DNA of 64,000 nucleotides from positions 1,585,178-1,649,177 of the forward strand of contig NZ_SOAM01000001.1 in the NCBI RefSeq assembly GCF_004364555.1. Reading direction: 5' to 3'. Shown here one piece after another: positions 1 through 8,332 of the stretch (positions are counted from its first letter, which is position 1; every line of letters starts with the position of its first letter). This DNA comes from Amnibacterium kyonggiense. Lineage in GTDB: Bacteria; Actinomycetota; Actinomycetes; Actinomycetales; Microbacteriaceae. Below the pieces are notes generated by a model, which was not told where the DNA came from, did no database searches, and saw only the letters and a list, made by a program, of their open reading frames with translations. The position numbers and the translations under genes were made by a program.

Positions 1-1
1 G

Positions 2-250
2 GCGAAGGCGCAGCTCGCGTGCGAGGTCATCCTCCTCACCCACAACGCGGCCCTCCACGAGGTGAACCTCGGGTGGCATCCCACGGCGGAGGAGGTGCTG
101 TGGCGGCCGGACCTGCAGGAGCCGAAGCGCAGCGAGAACGGCGCGATCAACGTCCGGTACCGGACGCACGAGAAGCGCGGGTACGTCCAGGAGCTCCTCG
201 CCCTCATCGCGGAGGAGCTCCCGTACTGCCGCGTCCGCTACGCGTTCTGA
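2..250 (+). CDS. Spore photoproduct lyase family protein, C-terminal part
   Basis: An open frame enters from the left edge and ends at the TGA at 248-250; about 82 residues are visible. The visible part reads as an (A/E)LHEVNLGWHP segment, a WRPDLQEPK segment, a VRYRT segment and a final PYCRVRYAF. From memory these match the C-terminal end of the actinobacterial radical-SAM proteins annotated as the spore photoproduct lyase family. The radical-SAM CxxxCxxC site would lie upstream, outside the window, so the activity cannot be judged here. The next gene converges from the other strand only 12 nt away. Confidence 0.65.
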   Translation, partial: AKAQLACEVILLTHNAALHEVNLGWHPTAEEVLWRPDLQEPKRSENGAINVRYRTHEKRGYVQELLALIAEELPYCRVRYAF

Positions 251-262
251 CCGCTCCGGCGG

Positions 263-1972
263 CTACTCGTTGATCGTCGTGTCGGGGCCGACGGAGGTCG
301 CGTCGATCGCGACGTCGAGGGCCCGGCCGCCGAGCACCTTCACCCGCACGGCGGTGACCTGGTAGCCGGTGCCCATGCCCGCGACCGGCGTCGGGAACGG
401 GGCCACGTCCGGCTGCTCGTTCAGGGTGACCGCGACGACGTCCGGGAGGACGGCGAGCTGACCGGCGATGCGCGACCGCGCCGTCATGAGCGCGGCGCCG
501 AGCGCGGTCCTCGTCGAGGTGATCGCGCCGGTGAGCGGCGTGACGACCTGCGTGCCGACGACGCTCCTGGCGGACCCCGTGAGCTGCGTCGTCGGGATCG
601 CCCGGATCAGCGCGGTCACCGCGGTGAGGTCGAGTCCGATCCCGAGCGGCAGGGACGCGTTCGGCAGCAGGGTGAGCACCGGGCCCGAGACGGTCTCGGT
701 CCCCGCGACGAAGTCGATCGCCCTGCCGGACAGGGTCGCCGTGACGGTGCCGAGACCTGCGATCGGCACGGACAGGTCCGCGCGGATCGTCGTTCCGTCG
801 AGGGAGGTGCTCCACGCCCGGTCCACCGCGTCGACGAGCGCGCCGGACGCGCCGGAGACGCCGGCAGCGATCGCGCTCGTGGTCGCGGCGGACAGGAGGT
901 CGGTGTTGGGCGCGGGTGAGGTCGTCCCCGCGATGGCGCTGAGGTCGACGGTCAGGTCCTTCGTCGCGCCGTTCAGCCGGACCGGCGCGGACGGTGCGGC
1001 GACCGTCTGCTGCGCAGCGGTCGTCACGCCACTGAAGTCGCTCGTCACGGTCACCGTCGCGCTCGGCGTGCCGACGGAGGCGCTCAGCAGTGCGCCGACC
1101 GCGTTCCGCACCGCGGTCGCCAGGTCCCCGCCCGCCGCGGTGCCGATGGCGGTCTCCGTCGAGCTGGTCGCCGATCCCCCCGTCACCCCCGACACCGCCG
1201 CGTCGATCGTGGTGCGGTCCGCGGCGGCCGCGAGCAGGTCGGACACGGCGGACGCCCGGGTCGAGAGGTCGACCGACCGCACCTCGACGGTCCTGGTCAG
1301 TGCGGACGAGAGCGACGCGCCCCACCGGCGGACGCACTCGTTCAGCGTCGCCGTCGCGGCCGCGGCGCCGGTCGTGAGCCGCAGCTGCGACAGCTGCCCC
1401 GCGGCCGCGGTCCCTCCCGTCACCCCCGCGAGTGCGCTGCTGACGGCGACGCCGCCGACGGTCGGCGCGGTGCCGTTCGTGATCGCCGCGCCGTCGATCG
1501 CCCCGCCGGCGGTGACGGCGCCCGCGGCGGCGGAGGAGATGCCGGTGCTCCTCGCGGCGGCGTACTGCGCATGCGCGCCGGTCGGCGACAGCGGAGCGGC
1601 GGCCGCGCTCGCGGCGCCGCTCGGCACGGTCGACGTCGCGGCGTCCCGGCCCTGCATCGTGACGCCCGTCGGAAATGCGATCGTCCCGGCGTCGTTGCTC
1701 GCGGTCAGCGCCGCGAGCCCAGCGGAGGCGCCGAGCGGCACGCCGGCGACCGAGCCCGCGAGGAAGCGGCTCGTGGAGGTCGTCCGGTAGACGCCGGGCG
1801 TCGTGCAGGTCGACGACGCCACGCCGACCGACTGGCCGACGCTCGCGCTGGCGACCCACGCGGCCGTGGTCGGGCGCACGCCGACCGTCACGACGGTCGT
1901 CAGGGCGGCCGCGACGGCGAGCGCGCCGATCGTCCGGCGGCGCGCGCTCCGGCGGACACGCTGGGGCCTCAT
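263..1972 (-). CDS. Large exported protein, choice-of-anchor G-like
   Basis: 569 residues starting at an ATG that overlaps the stop of the upstream peptidase gene by four bases (ATGA), so translation is probably coupled. An Arg-rich N-terminus is followed by a hydrophobic stretch (about residues 14-38) running into TTAAWVASASV, which resembles the AAW region of the SipW-type signal in the first gene of this operon. The rest is low in Lys, very rich in Ala, Thr, Ser and Val, and repeat-like, typical of a secreted beta-rich surface protein. The location beside a SipW-like peptidase suggests it is a second client. The choice-of-anchor G label rests on recalled family context; no LPXTG motif or C-terminal membrane anchor is seen. 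Confidence 0.6.
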   Translation of the reverse strand: MRPQRVRRSARRRTIGALAVAAALTTVVTVGVRPTTAAWVASASVGQSVGVASSTCTTPGVYRTTSTSRFLAGSVAGVPLGASAGLAALTASNDAGTIAFPTGVTMQGRDAATSTVPSGAASAAAAPLSPTGAHAQYAAARSTGISSAAAGAVTAGGAIDGAAITNGTAPTVGGVAVSSALAGVTGGTAAAGQLSQLRLTTGAAAATATLNECVRRWGASLSSALTRTVEVRSVDLSTRASAVSDLLAAAADRTTIDAAVSGVTGGSATSSTETAIGTAAGGDLATAVRNAVGALLSASVGTPSATVTVTSDFSGVTTAAQQTVAAPSAPVRLNGATKDLTVDLSAIAGTTSPAPNTDLLSAATTSAIAAGVSGASGALVDAVDRAWSTSLDGTTIRADLSVPIAGLGTVTATLSGRAIDFVAGTETVSGPVLTLLPNASLPLGIGLDLTAVTALIRAIPTTQLTGSARSVVGTQVVTPLTGAITSTRTALGAALMTARSRIAGQLAVLPDVVAVTLNEQPDVAPFPTPVAGMGTGYQVTAVRVKVLGGRALDVAIDATSVGPDTTINE

Positions 1973-2556
1973 CGTGAGGCGAGGTGGCGGCCGACCTGCT
2001 GGCGCGACGCGTGCGGCACCGACTCGCGGTGCCGGGGCCGGATGCGTTCGGGCCAGAAGGCGTAGGCGATGCTGCCGACGATGACCAGCGCGACCGTGAG
2101 GACCACGAGCGGCGAGCCGGCGTACCGCAGCGCGTCGGCGACGGGCGGCAGCGGCAGCACGACGCGGCGCAGCGCGGTGACGTCGTAGGGCGTCGGATCC
2201 GGCTGCGTGTTCGCGTCGCCCTTGAGGCGGACGACCGCGGAGCGCCCGGAGGGCGCGACGTCCACCGCGAGCACGCGGTGCGTGATGGGCGGGAGGCCGA
2301 CGCGCTGCACGGTGACGACGTCGCCCACCGCGACGCGGTCGAGCGCGATCGGCACCGACACCGCCACCGACCCGGTCGGGTACGTCGGCGACATCGAGCC
2401 GGTGGCGAAGCTGACGAGCCCGAGGCCCAGGACGGCCGAGAGCGTCCACCAGAGCACGCTGAGCAGGCCGCCGAGGGCGGCGATCACGAGCAGCGCGTCG
2501 GCGACGCGGCCGGCGGGACGGATCCGGGGCTCCTCGGCCTCAGACCGAGGTCGCAT
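1969..2556 (-). CDS. SipW-like (ER-type, S26B) signal peptidase I
   Basis: 195 residues. A membrane segment (about 20-48) leads into FATGSMSPTYPTGS, where Ser54 is the expected nucleophile. The second conserved block reads PPITHRVLAVD, with His93 where bacterial-type LepB enzymes have Lys, so this is the archaeal/eukaryotic or SipW class. A second hydrophobic segment lies near the C-terminus (about 149-168). The gene overlaps both neighbours: 17 nt with the upstream small exported protein and 4 nt with the downstream large exported protein. This arrangement argues that it is a dedicated peptidase for those two products, as SipW is for TasA in Bacillus. Confidence 0.88.
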   Translation of the reverse strand: MRPRSEAEEPRIRPAGRVADALLVIAALGGLLSVLWWTLSAVLGLGLVSFATGSMSPTYPTGSVAVSVPIALDRVAVGDVVTVQRVGLPPITHRVLAVDVAPSGRSAVVRLKGDANTQPDPTPYDVTALRRVVLPLPPVADALRYAGSPLVVLTVALVIVGSIAYAFWPERIRPRHRESVPHASRQQVGRHLASR

Positions 2557-3172
2557 CGAACTGCCAGGCCGGGGTCGTCGTCAGGCCGCCGACGATGTTG
2601 GGGACGCCCAGTGGCAGCGAGATCGCGAGGCAGACGCCCACGGGGGAACCCGCTGCGCCGTCGGTCGCCGCCGGCACGCGGAAGGCCGTGCCGCCCGGGC
2701 CGGGGGTGAGCGCCGAACCGAGCCCGACGATCGTGTCGCCGACCGACGGCCACGCGGTGCCGGTGCAGTTCCCCCATGCGACGCCGCTCTTCGCGCCGTA
2801 GGTGAGGACGTCGACCAGGGCGTCCGAGACGGCGCCGCCCTTCAGCGTGACGTCGGCGCCGCGCGACCCCTTCGCGGCCCGGATGAGGAGGCCGGCGTAC
2901 ACGGTGTCGCCGGGCGTGAGGAGGGCGGCGTTCCCGGTGAAGCTCAGGCTGCCGTTCGAGTTCACGGTCGCGGTCGACCAGTGGTTCCCGTCCAGGCTGA
3001 TCTCGAGCTTCAGCAGCGACGAGCCGATCCCGTCCGCTCCGGTCGCGATCGTGACGTTCTGCTGCCACGCGGCGAGGGAGGTGACGCTGACGCCGATGCA
3101 GAGCGCCAGGCCGGCGGTCGCCAGCGCGAGCACGCGGCGACGGCGGCGTCGTCGCACGGTCGGTGAAGTCAT
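2540..3172 (-). CDS. SipW-dependent-type signal peptide protein (TasA/camelysin-like)
   Basis: 210 residues from the ATG at 3172, chosen because an AGGAGG stands six bases upstream; the frame stays open further upstream without such a site. Residues 6-13 are nearly all Arg, 14-34 form the hydrophobic core, and the cleavage region is SLAAWQQNVTIATG, the classical SipW-type pattern with small residues before an aromatic. The mature part looks like a beta-sandwich with two Cys. It is the first gene of a three-gene operon with the peptidase and a larger exported protein. A role in a surface layer or matrix is inferred from TasA and is not shown by the sequence. Confidence 0.75.
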   Translation of the reverse strand: MTSPTVRRRRRRRVLALATAGLALCIGVSVTSLAAWQQNVTIATGADGIGSSLLKLEISLDGNHWSTATVNSNGSLSFTGNAALLTPGDTVYAGLLIRAAKGSRGADVTLKGGAVSDALVDVLTYGAKSGVAWGNCTGTAWPSVGDTIVGLGSALTPGPGGTAFRVPAATDGAAGSPVGVCLAISLPLGVPNIVGGLTTTPAWQFDATSV

Positions 3173-3374
3173 CGGAGCCTCCTCGGATCGCCGCGCTCCT
3201 CGCGCGGCGGGGACCAGCGTCCGGGGCTCCCGGCGCGCTGCAGACCACGGCGCGAGGGAGTGCACGATCCGTCGTGCCGGGCCTCACGCGCCCCTGTCCC
3301 CAGAGGAAGGGGACCTCGTTCGCGGGGCCCGGGCGCAGCGCCCCGGAGGCTGCGCGACCGTCCCCGGCGGCGGA

Positions 3375-4427
3375 TCACATCGCCTCGGCCCGCTCCAGCA
3401 TCGCGTCCAGGGCGAGCAGCTCGCCCGTGAACCGGGCGCGCAGGGCGGCCTTCTCGTCGTCGGAGCAGAACGCCGCCTCGACGCCGTTCAGGGCGAGCCG
3501 CCGCGCGGTGCGGGCGTCGACGCCGAGCGCGACGAGGCCCTCCCGGTACTCGCGGCCGAGGTCGGTGCGGAAGAACACCGCGTCGTCGGTCGAGATGTTG
3601 ACGTTCGCGCCGGACGCGATGAGCTTCGCCAGGCGGTGCCCCGGGTCGAGCCGCCAGCCCGAGCAGATCGTCGTCGAGATCGGGGTCGCGTCGAACGGGA
3701 TCTGCGAGTCGACGACGCGGGCGAGCAGCTCCGGATCGTCGACGACGCGGTAGCCGTGGTCGATCCGGTCGACGCCGAGCACGTCGATGGCCGCGCGGAC
3801 GTCGTCGGGGGAGGCCGACGGGGTCTCGCCCGCGTGGATCGTCGTGCGGAGGCCGACGCGTCGCGCGAGCGCGTAGGCGTCCGCGAACCGCGCCGGGTCC
3901 TCGGCGCCCTCCGCGGTGAGGTAGTCGGCGCCGATCCCGACGACCTCCGGGTAAGGGTTGTCGGCGACGTGCTGCACGAGCTGCACCGCCTCCGCCGGCG
4001 TCACCTCCTTGCGGATCGCGACGATCACCTTGAATCCGACGCCGAGCTCCGCCTCCGCCCGGCGCAGCCCTTCGAGGATCCCCTCCATGAGCGGCCGGTA
4101 CCCGAGGCCGACGTCCGCGAAGGACTGCGGGTTCACGAAGTACTCGCGGTACCGCAGCGCGCCGTCGATCGCCGCCGTGCGGACGCCGTCGAACGCCACC
4201 TGCGCGAGCTCGTCCGGCGTGCGCAGCACCTGGTGCGCTGCCTCGAACGCGACGAGGAAGTCGCGGAGGTCGCGGTAGTCGAACAGCTGCTCCGGATCCG
4301 TCGTCCGGACGGGCACGCCGTGCTTCTCGGCCTGCGCGATGAGCATCCCCGCGCTCATCGTGGAGACGAAGTGGCAGTGCAGCTCCGTCTTCGGCAGCAG
4401 GCGGAGGTAGTCGTCGAGGGCGAGCAC
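3375..4427 (-). CDS. Adenosine deaminase family protein
   Basis: 350 residues from a GTG start. Metal and catalytic motifs of the adenosine/adenine deaminase family are all present: HCH at 17-19, HAGET with His198 and Glu201, DHGYR with Asp223-His224, and STDD at 279-282. The length fits the family. The enzyme would hydrolytically deaminate adenosine (or adenine or a related nucleoside) to the inosine-type product in purine salvage in the cytoplasm. It lies 33 nt downstream of the CocE/NonD hydrolase gene on the same strand and is probably co-transcribed with it. Exact substrate is not resolvable from these motifs. Confidence 0.9.
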   Translation of the reverse strand: MLALDDYLRLLPKTELHCHFVSTMSAGMLIAQAEKHGVPVRTTDPEQLFDYRDLRDFLVAFEAAHQVLRTPDELAQVAFDGVRTAAIDGALRYREYFVNPQSFADVGLGYRPLMEGILEGLRRAEAELGVGFKVIVAIRKEVTPAEAVQLVQHVADNPYPEVVGIGADYLTAEGAEDPARFADAYALARRVGLRTTIHAGETPSASPDDVRAAIDVLGVDRIDHGYRVVDDPELLARVVDSQIPFDATPISTTICSGWRLDPGHRLAKLIASGANVNISTDDAVFFRTDLGREYREGLVALGVDARTARRLALNGVEAAFCSDDEKAALRARFTGELLALDAMLERAEAM

Positions 4428-4460
4428 CCCGTCATCCCACCACGGGCGGTGCGCGGGCGA

Positions 4461-6182
4461 TCAGCTCGCGCTGCTCGCCGGCGCGGTGCGCTGCGCCGCA
4501 TCCGGTAGCACCGCCAGCGTCAGCCGGGAGGGGTGGGCGGCGTCGTGGAGCACCTCGACCCGCCCCGGCCGCCCCGACACCGCGTCCGCCTGCGATCCGG
4601 CGACGCCGAGATTCACCGCGAAGCGCGGGAAGGCGCCGCCCCCGACCACGACGCGCAGCCGGTGCCCCGCCCGGACGCGGTACGCCGTCGGGAACAGCTC
4701 GACCCGGACGGCGAGCACGCCGTCGGCCCCGACCTCGACGTCCTCCGCGGGCACCGTGCTCGGCTCCAGCCGCCGGATGCCCTCCACCACGTTGCGCGAG
4801 GTGCCGTGCTCGTCGACGTCGTCGACCCGCACGAACACGTCCGCGTGCTCGAGCTCGGGGCGCACGAAGACCGTCGCCCACACCTCCCCGACGACGTCGA
4901 GGTCGGCCGGCTCGGGCGCACCGGTGAACACGAGCACGTCCGCACGGCCCCCGAGCGCGGAGTCGTCCGCCTGCTCGCCCGGCGGGGCGAGGAGCGGTCC
5001 GCCCGGCACGGGGGTCGGGTCGTCGGGGTCGAACACGAAGGCGCTCGGCGCCGCTGCATCCGGGGCGGCCGGGTCGAGCCGCCCGGCCGGTGCGAGGAAC
5101 CGCTCCTCGGTCGTCGTGCCCTCGGGCGGCCAGTGCTCGAAGTCGAGCCACGTCCCCGCCCCCTGCAGGAACAGCCGCACCGGCGGACCGGCGGGCGCCG
5201 GGCCGCCGTGCAGGTGGTGCTCGAGCCACTCGATGTCGCTGCGGAGGACCTCCCGGATCTCGGGCGACGCGCCGTGCAGCCAGGGCCCGACCGTGATCCG
5301 CACCGGGACGCCGGCGGCCTGCAGCCGGGTCACGTCGCGCAGCTGCGGCTCGAGGAAGAGGTCCCACCAGCCGGTGACCATGTTCACCGGCGGCATGCGG
5401 TCGAGCGGTGCGCGGTGGTGGTCGGCGACGTCGAAGAACGGGTCGCCCGGCACGTTGTGGTCGGCGAGGTCGCGCCAGAAGACACCGGGCGCGCCGAGGA
5501 GCGCGACGTCCGCCTCCCGCAGCGGCCGGGTCCGCAGCGCCGCCACGAGCCGACGGCGCACGCGAAAGCCGCTCAGGAGCCGGGACGCGAACGGCAGCTC
5601 CTGCCGGGCGATCGAGTCACTCCAGCCCAGGCCGTTGATCGCCACGGGGACGCCGTGCTCGGCGAGGATGTCGCGCACCCGCGCGGCCGTGATGTGCATG
5701 GAGGCCGCGACGAGCGGCGGGTCCGCGTAGGGCGCGACCGCCCACTGCGTGTGGCCGAAGTAGCTCGCGCCCGTGGTGGCGACGCGGCCGTCGCACCAGC
5801 GCTGCGCCCGCACCCAGGCGAGCGTGTCGAGGCCGTCCTCGTGCTCCGCCGTCCACGGGCGGAACGCGCCGCCCGACCCGAAGGTGCCACGCACGGACTG
5901 CAGGAGGACCTGGAAGCCGCGCCGCGCGAGCACGATCGCGAACAGCCGTCCGAGCACCGTCCGCCGGCCGTAGGGCGTGCGGATCAGCACGACCGGCAGC
6001 GGACCGGCGCCCCGCGGGCGGTAGAGGTCGGCGAGCAGGACCGTGCCGTCCCGCATCGGTGTGCGCAGGTCCCGCGTCCACGCGTAGTCGGTCGTGCCGG
6101 CGGGCAGGCCGACGAACCGCTCGACCGCGCGGCGGCCGATCGGGGCGAGCGGGTGGGCACGGCGGCGACGCATGTCCAGCAT
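4461..6182 (-). CDS. CocE/NonD family X-Pro dipeptidyl-peptidase-like hydrolase
   Basis: About 573 residues (ATG at 6182; an in-frame ATG at 6173 is equally possible, neither has a clear ribosome site). Residues 30-75 (MRDGTVLLADLYRP..PVVLIRTPYG) and GASYFGHTQW with Ser140 are the diagnostic N-terminal alpha/beta-hydrolase motifs. A cap-type helical region follows, then the C-terminal jelly-roll domain of the X-Pro/CocE group (from about residue 340). No signal peptide is seen, so it is probably cytoplasmic. Substrate is unknown: the family includes cocaine esterase, glutaryl acylases and dipeptidyl peptidases. It is probably in an operon with the deaminase downstream. Confidence 0.88.
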   Translation of the reverse strand: MLDMRRRRAHPLAPIGRRAVERFVGLPAGTTDYAWTRDLRTPMRDGTVLLADLYRPRGAGPLPVVLIRTPYGRRTVLGRLFAIVLARRGFQVLLQSVRGTFGSGGAFRPWTAEHEDGLDTLAWVRAQRWCDGRVATTGASYFGHTQWAVAPYADPPLVAASMHITAARVRDILAEHGVPVAINGLGWSDSIARQELPFASRLLSGFRVRRRLVAALRTRPLREADVALLGAPGVFWRDLADHNVPGDPFFDVADHHRAPLDRMPPVNMVTGWWDLFLEPQLRDVTRLQAAGVPVRITVGPWLHGASPEIREVLRSDIEWLEHHLHGGPAPAGPPVRLFLQGAGTWLDFEHWPPEGTTTEERFLAPAGRLDPAAPDAAAPSAFVFDPDDPTPVPGGPLLAPPGEQADDSALGGRADVLVFTGAPEPADLDVVGEVWATVFVRPELEHADVFVRVDDVDEHGTSRNVVEGIRRLEPSTVPAEDVEVGADGVLAVRVELFPTAYRVRAGHRLRVVVGGGAFPRFAVNLGVAGSQADAVSGRPGRVEVLHDAAHPSRLTLAVLPDAAQRTAPASSAS

Positions 6183-6355
6183 CCTCCGCCCGCGCGGATC
6201 GGAGCCGCCTCGGCCGGAGGACCGCAGCGCTGCGACCCGGTGCGGGCGGCGGACGACCGCGGTGCACGGATGCGCGGTTCCGGCGCGAAATGGGGGCTGC
6301 GGCCGGGAGCGCGCGTCCTCCACCCTCGCTCCAGGACAGCGCTGGGGGGCCAGGA

Positions 6356-7009
6356 ATGATGCGGCGATCGGTCGGGGTGCGGGCGCGGGTGCTCGTGGCG
6401 GGGGTCGGCGCCGTGCTGCTGCTGACCGGCACGGGCGCCGCGACGGCCGCGACGGCGTCCACGGGCACCGTCCCCGGCGGCGACACGGCGGCCGCCGTGC
6501 AGGCGGTCCTCGACCGGGTGCTCGGACCGGGGAACGCGGTGGTGGTCGTCTCGGACACGATCCGCACGTCCTCGGGTACGACCTCGACGCAGGCGTTCGG
6601 ATCGGGCGTGCCGCAGAGCGTCGTCGCGGCGACGACCGGCACCTCCGCACTGCTCGTGCAGCAGGACGCCGTGAGCAGCACCTCGAGCACGGTCGCGACG
6701 CCGGCGGGCGGACTCGTGCGCCAGTCCGTGTCGGTCGCGGTGGACCGCGCGCACCTCGGCGGCCGGAGCGTCGCCGCGATCCGGGCCCTCGTCGTGTCGT
6801 CCTCGGGGATCGTCGCCGCCCGGGGGGACCGGCTGTCGGTCGTCGTGACCCGGTTCGCACGTCCGGCGCCGGCGCCGGCGCCGGCGCCGGCGCCCACGCC
6901 GCTCACCCTGCTGCTGCCGTACGCGCCGCAGCTGATCTGGGTGCTCGGCGCCGTGCTCGCCCTCGCGGTCCTCGCCGGTGCGGTCCGGGGGAGGCGCCGC
7001 CCGGCCTGA
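6356..7009 (+). CDS. Isolated FliF C-domain-like membrane protein
   Basis: 217 residues. A signal or membrane segment (about 10-33) is followed by AVQAVLDRVLGPGNAVVVVSDT (42-68), STTQAFGSG-type text around 76-84, and later VAAIRALV..GIVAARGDRLSVVVTRF (139-168). The order and wording match the C-terminal domain of the flagellar M-ring protein FliF (GPGNA and RGDxxSV motifs). An Ala-Pro repeat (170-181) leads to a C-terminal membrane helix (187-210). Normal FliF is over 500 residues with two YscJ-type domains, which are absent here, and no other flagellar gene is visible. The protein is probably tethered outside the membrane by both ends. Function is unknown. Confidence 0.65.
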   Translation: MMRRSVGVRARVLVAGVGAVLLLTGTGAATAATASTGTVPGGDTAAAVQAVLDRVLGPGNAVVVVSDTIRTSSGTTSTQAFGSGVPQSVVAATTGTSALLVQQDAVSSTSSTVATPAGGLVRQSVSVAVDRAHLGGRSVAAIRALVVSSSGIVAARGDRLSVVVTRFARPAPAPAPAPAPTPLTLLLPYAPQLIWVLGAVLALAVLAGAVRGRRRPA

Positions 7010-7056
7010 TCCGCTGTCTTGGCGGTTCCTGACGGCCCGAACGGGAGGCTGGTGCG

Positions 7057-7599
7057 GTGCCGTCCGCGTCCCGCCCCCGCCGATCCGCCTTCGAGCGGGC
7101 GTACACGATCGTCGTCCTGGTCAAGGGGTTCGACGGCGCGGTCGAGCTGATCGCCGGCCTCGTGCTGCTGCTCGCCCCCGACAGCACGGCCGAAGTCCTG
7201 TTCTCGATCGCCGACGAGCTCGCCGAGGGCCCCTCGATGCTCCGGCAGACGCTGGCGCAGTCCGTGGAGTCGGCCGGCGGCGGGGTCGCCACCGCCGCGA
7301 CGCCCTTCGCGGTCTTCCTGCTGGTGCACGGCGTCGTGAAGCTCGTGACCGTGACCGCGCTGCTGCGCCGGGCGATCGCCTGGTACCCGTGGGCGATGGG
7401 GGCGCTCGCCGTGCTGCTCGTCGCACAGCTCGTGGACGTCGTCCGGTCGCCGGCCGCCGGCGGTTGGGTGCTCGCCGCGTTCGACGTCGCCGTGCTCGTG
7501 CTCGTCGCGTGGGAGTACCGCCGGCTGCGACGGGAGCTCCGCGACGAACGGGCCGCGGCGGAGCCCGCCCGCGCGCCCGACCCGACCGGAGCCCGATGA
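7057..7599 (+). CDS. DUF2127 family membrane protein
   Basis: 180 residues from a GTG with GGGAGG eight bases upstream. Four hydrophobic segments are visible (about 13-42, 65-90, 100-125, 135-155), and the N-terminal half (YTIVVLVKGFDGAVELIAGLVLLL) resembles DUF2127 membrane proteins. Its stop overlaps the start of the next gene, a response regulator, by four bases (ATGA), so the three genes through the histidine kinase form a coupled operon. The role is not known; the coupling suggests it is either a target of, or an accessory to, the two-component system. Confidence 0.7.
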   Translation: MPSASRPRRSAFERAYTIVVLVKGFDGAVELIAGLVLLLAPDSTAEVLFSIADELAEGPSMLRQTLAQSVESAGGGVATAATPFAVFLLVHGVVKLVTVTALLRRAIAWYPWAMGALAVLLVAQLVDVVRSPAAGGWVLAAFDVAVLVLVAWEYRRLRRELRDERAAAEPARAPDPTGAR

Positions 7600-8294
7600 G
7601 CGACACTGCTGCGATGCCGAGGCCCGCCGCCGGTCGTACCGCGCCGCCGCTCCTGCTCGTCGAGGACGACCCCGAGCTCGGCCCCCTGATGGTCGAGGCG
7701 CTCGGCGAGGACTACGCCGTCACCCTCGTGCGTGACGGCGACGCGGGCCTCGCTGCGGCGCGGACCGGCGACTTCGTCGTCGTCGTGCTCGACCGCCGCC
7801 TGCCCGGCACGGACGGCGTCGCGATCGTGACGGCCATGCGCCGCGAGGGCGTCGCGACCCCCGTGCTCCTCCTGACCGCGCTCGGCTCGGTCGCCGACCG
7901 GGTGGAAGGGCTCGACGCGGGCGCGGACGACTACCTCGTGAAGCCGTTCGACGTCGCCGAGCTCGCGGCTCGGCTGCGCGCGCTGCTGCGCGTCCACGGC
8001 GACGAGGAGACGGTCGTGCACATCGGCGACTGGGAGTTCCGGCCCGCCAGCCGGCTCATCCACTCGCCGTACGAGGGGCGCAAGGTGCTGACGGAGACGG
8101 AGGCGCAGCTGCTGAGCCTCTTCACGCGGCACCCCGACGAGACGCTGGCCCGCGAACGGATCCTCCGGGAGGTGTTCCCGTCCGGGGACAGCGTCGGCAC
8201 CGTCGACACCTACGTGCACTACCTCCGCCGCAAGACGGAGCGGGACATCATCACGACCGTCCGCGGACGCGGCTACCGGTTGGGGCTGCTCTGA
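7596..8294 (+). CDS. OmpR/PhoB-type response regulator
   Basis: 232 residues. The receiver domain shows the acidic pair at 24-25, phospho-acceptor Asp66 (VVVVLDRRLPG), the Thr of LLLTALGS and Lys116 in DDYLVKPF. The C-terminal winged-helix domain (about 140-232) has TETEAQLLSLFTRHP and DTYVHYLRRK..VRGRGYRLG, typical of the OmpR family. The start overlaps the DUF2127 gene by four bases, and a sensor kinase follows at once, so the pair works together. The regulon is unknown. Confidence 0.93.
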   Translation: MSDTAAMPRPAAGRTAPPLLLVEDDPELGPLMVEALGEDYAVTLVRDGDAGLAAARTGDFVVVVLDRRLPGTDGVAIVTAMRREGVATPVLLLTALGSVADRVEGLDAGADDYLVKPFDVAELAARLRALLRVHGDEETVVHIGDWEFRPASRLIHSPYEGRKVLTETEAQLLSLFTRHPDETLARERILREVFPSGDSVGTVDTYVHYLRRKTERDIITTVRGRGYRLGLL

Positions 8295-8332
8295 GTGGCA
8301 CGGGCGGCCCGGAGGACGTCGACGCCCGCTCG

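Noticed and set aside
468..1790. 440-codon plus-strand frame
   Set aside because: It is the antisense of the large exported protein gene; GC-rich third positions leave antisense frames open. The minus frame has a signal peptide, a coupled start and sensible composition.
6869..6899. GCCGGC tandem run as a regulatory repeat
   Set aside because: It encodes an in-frame Ala-Pro linker typical of spacers before a membrane helix; codon bias explains the repeat.
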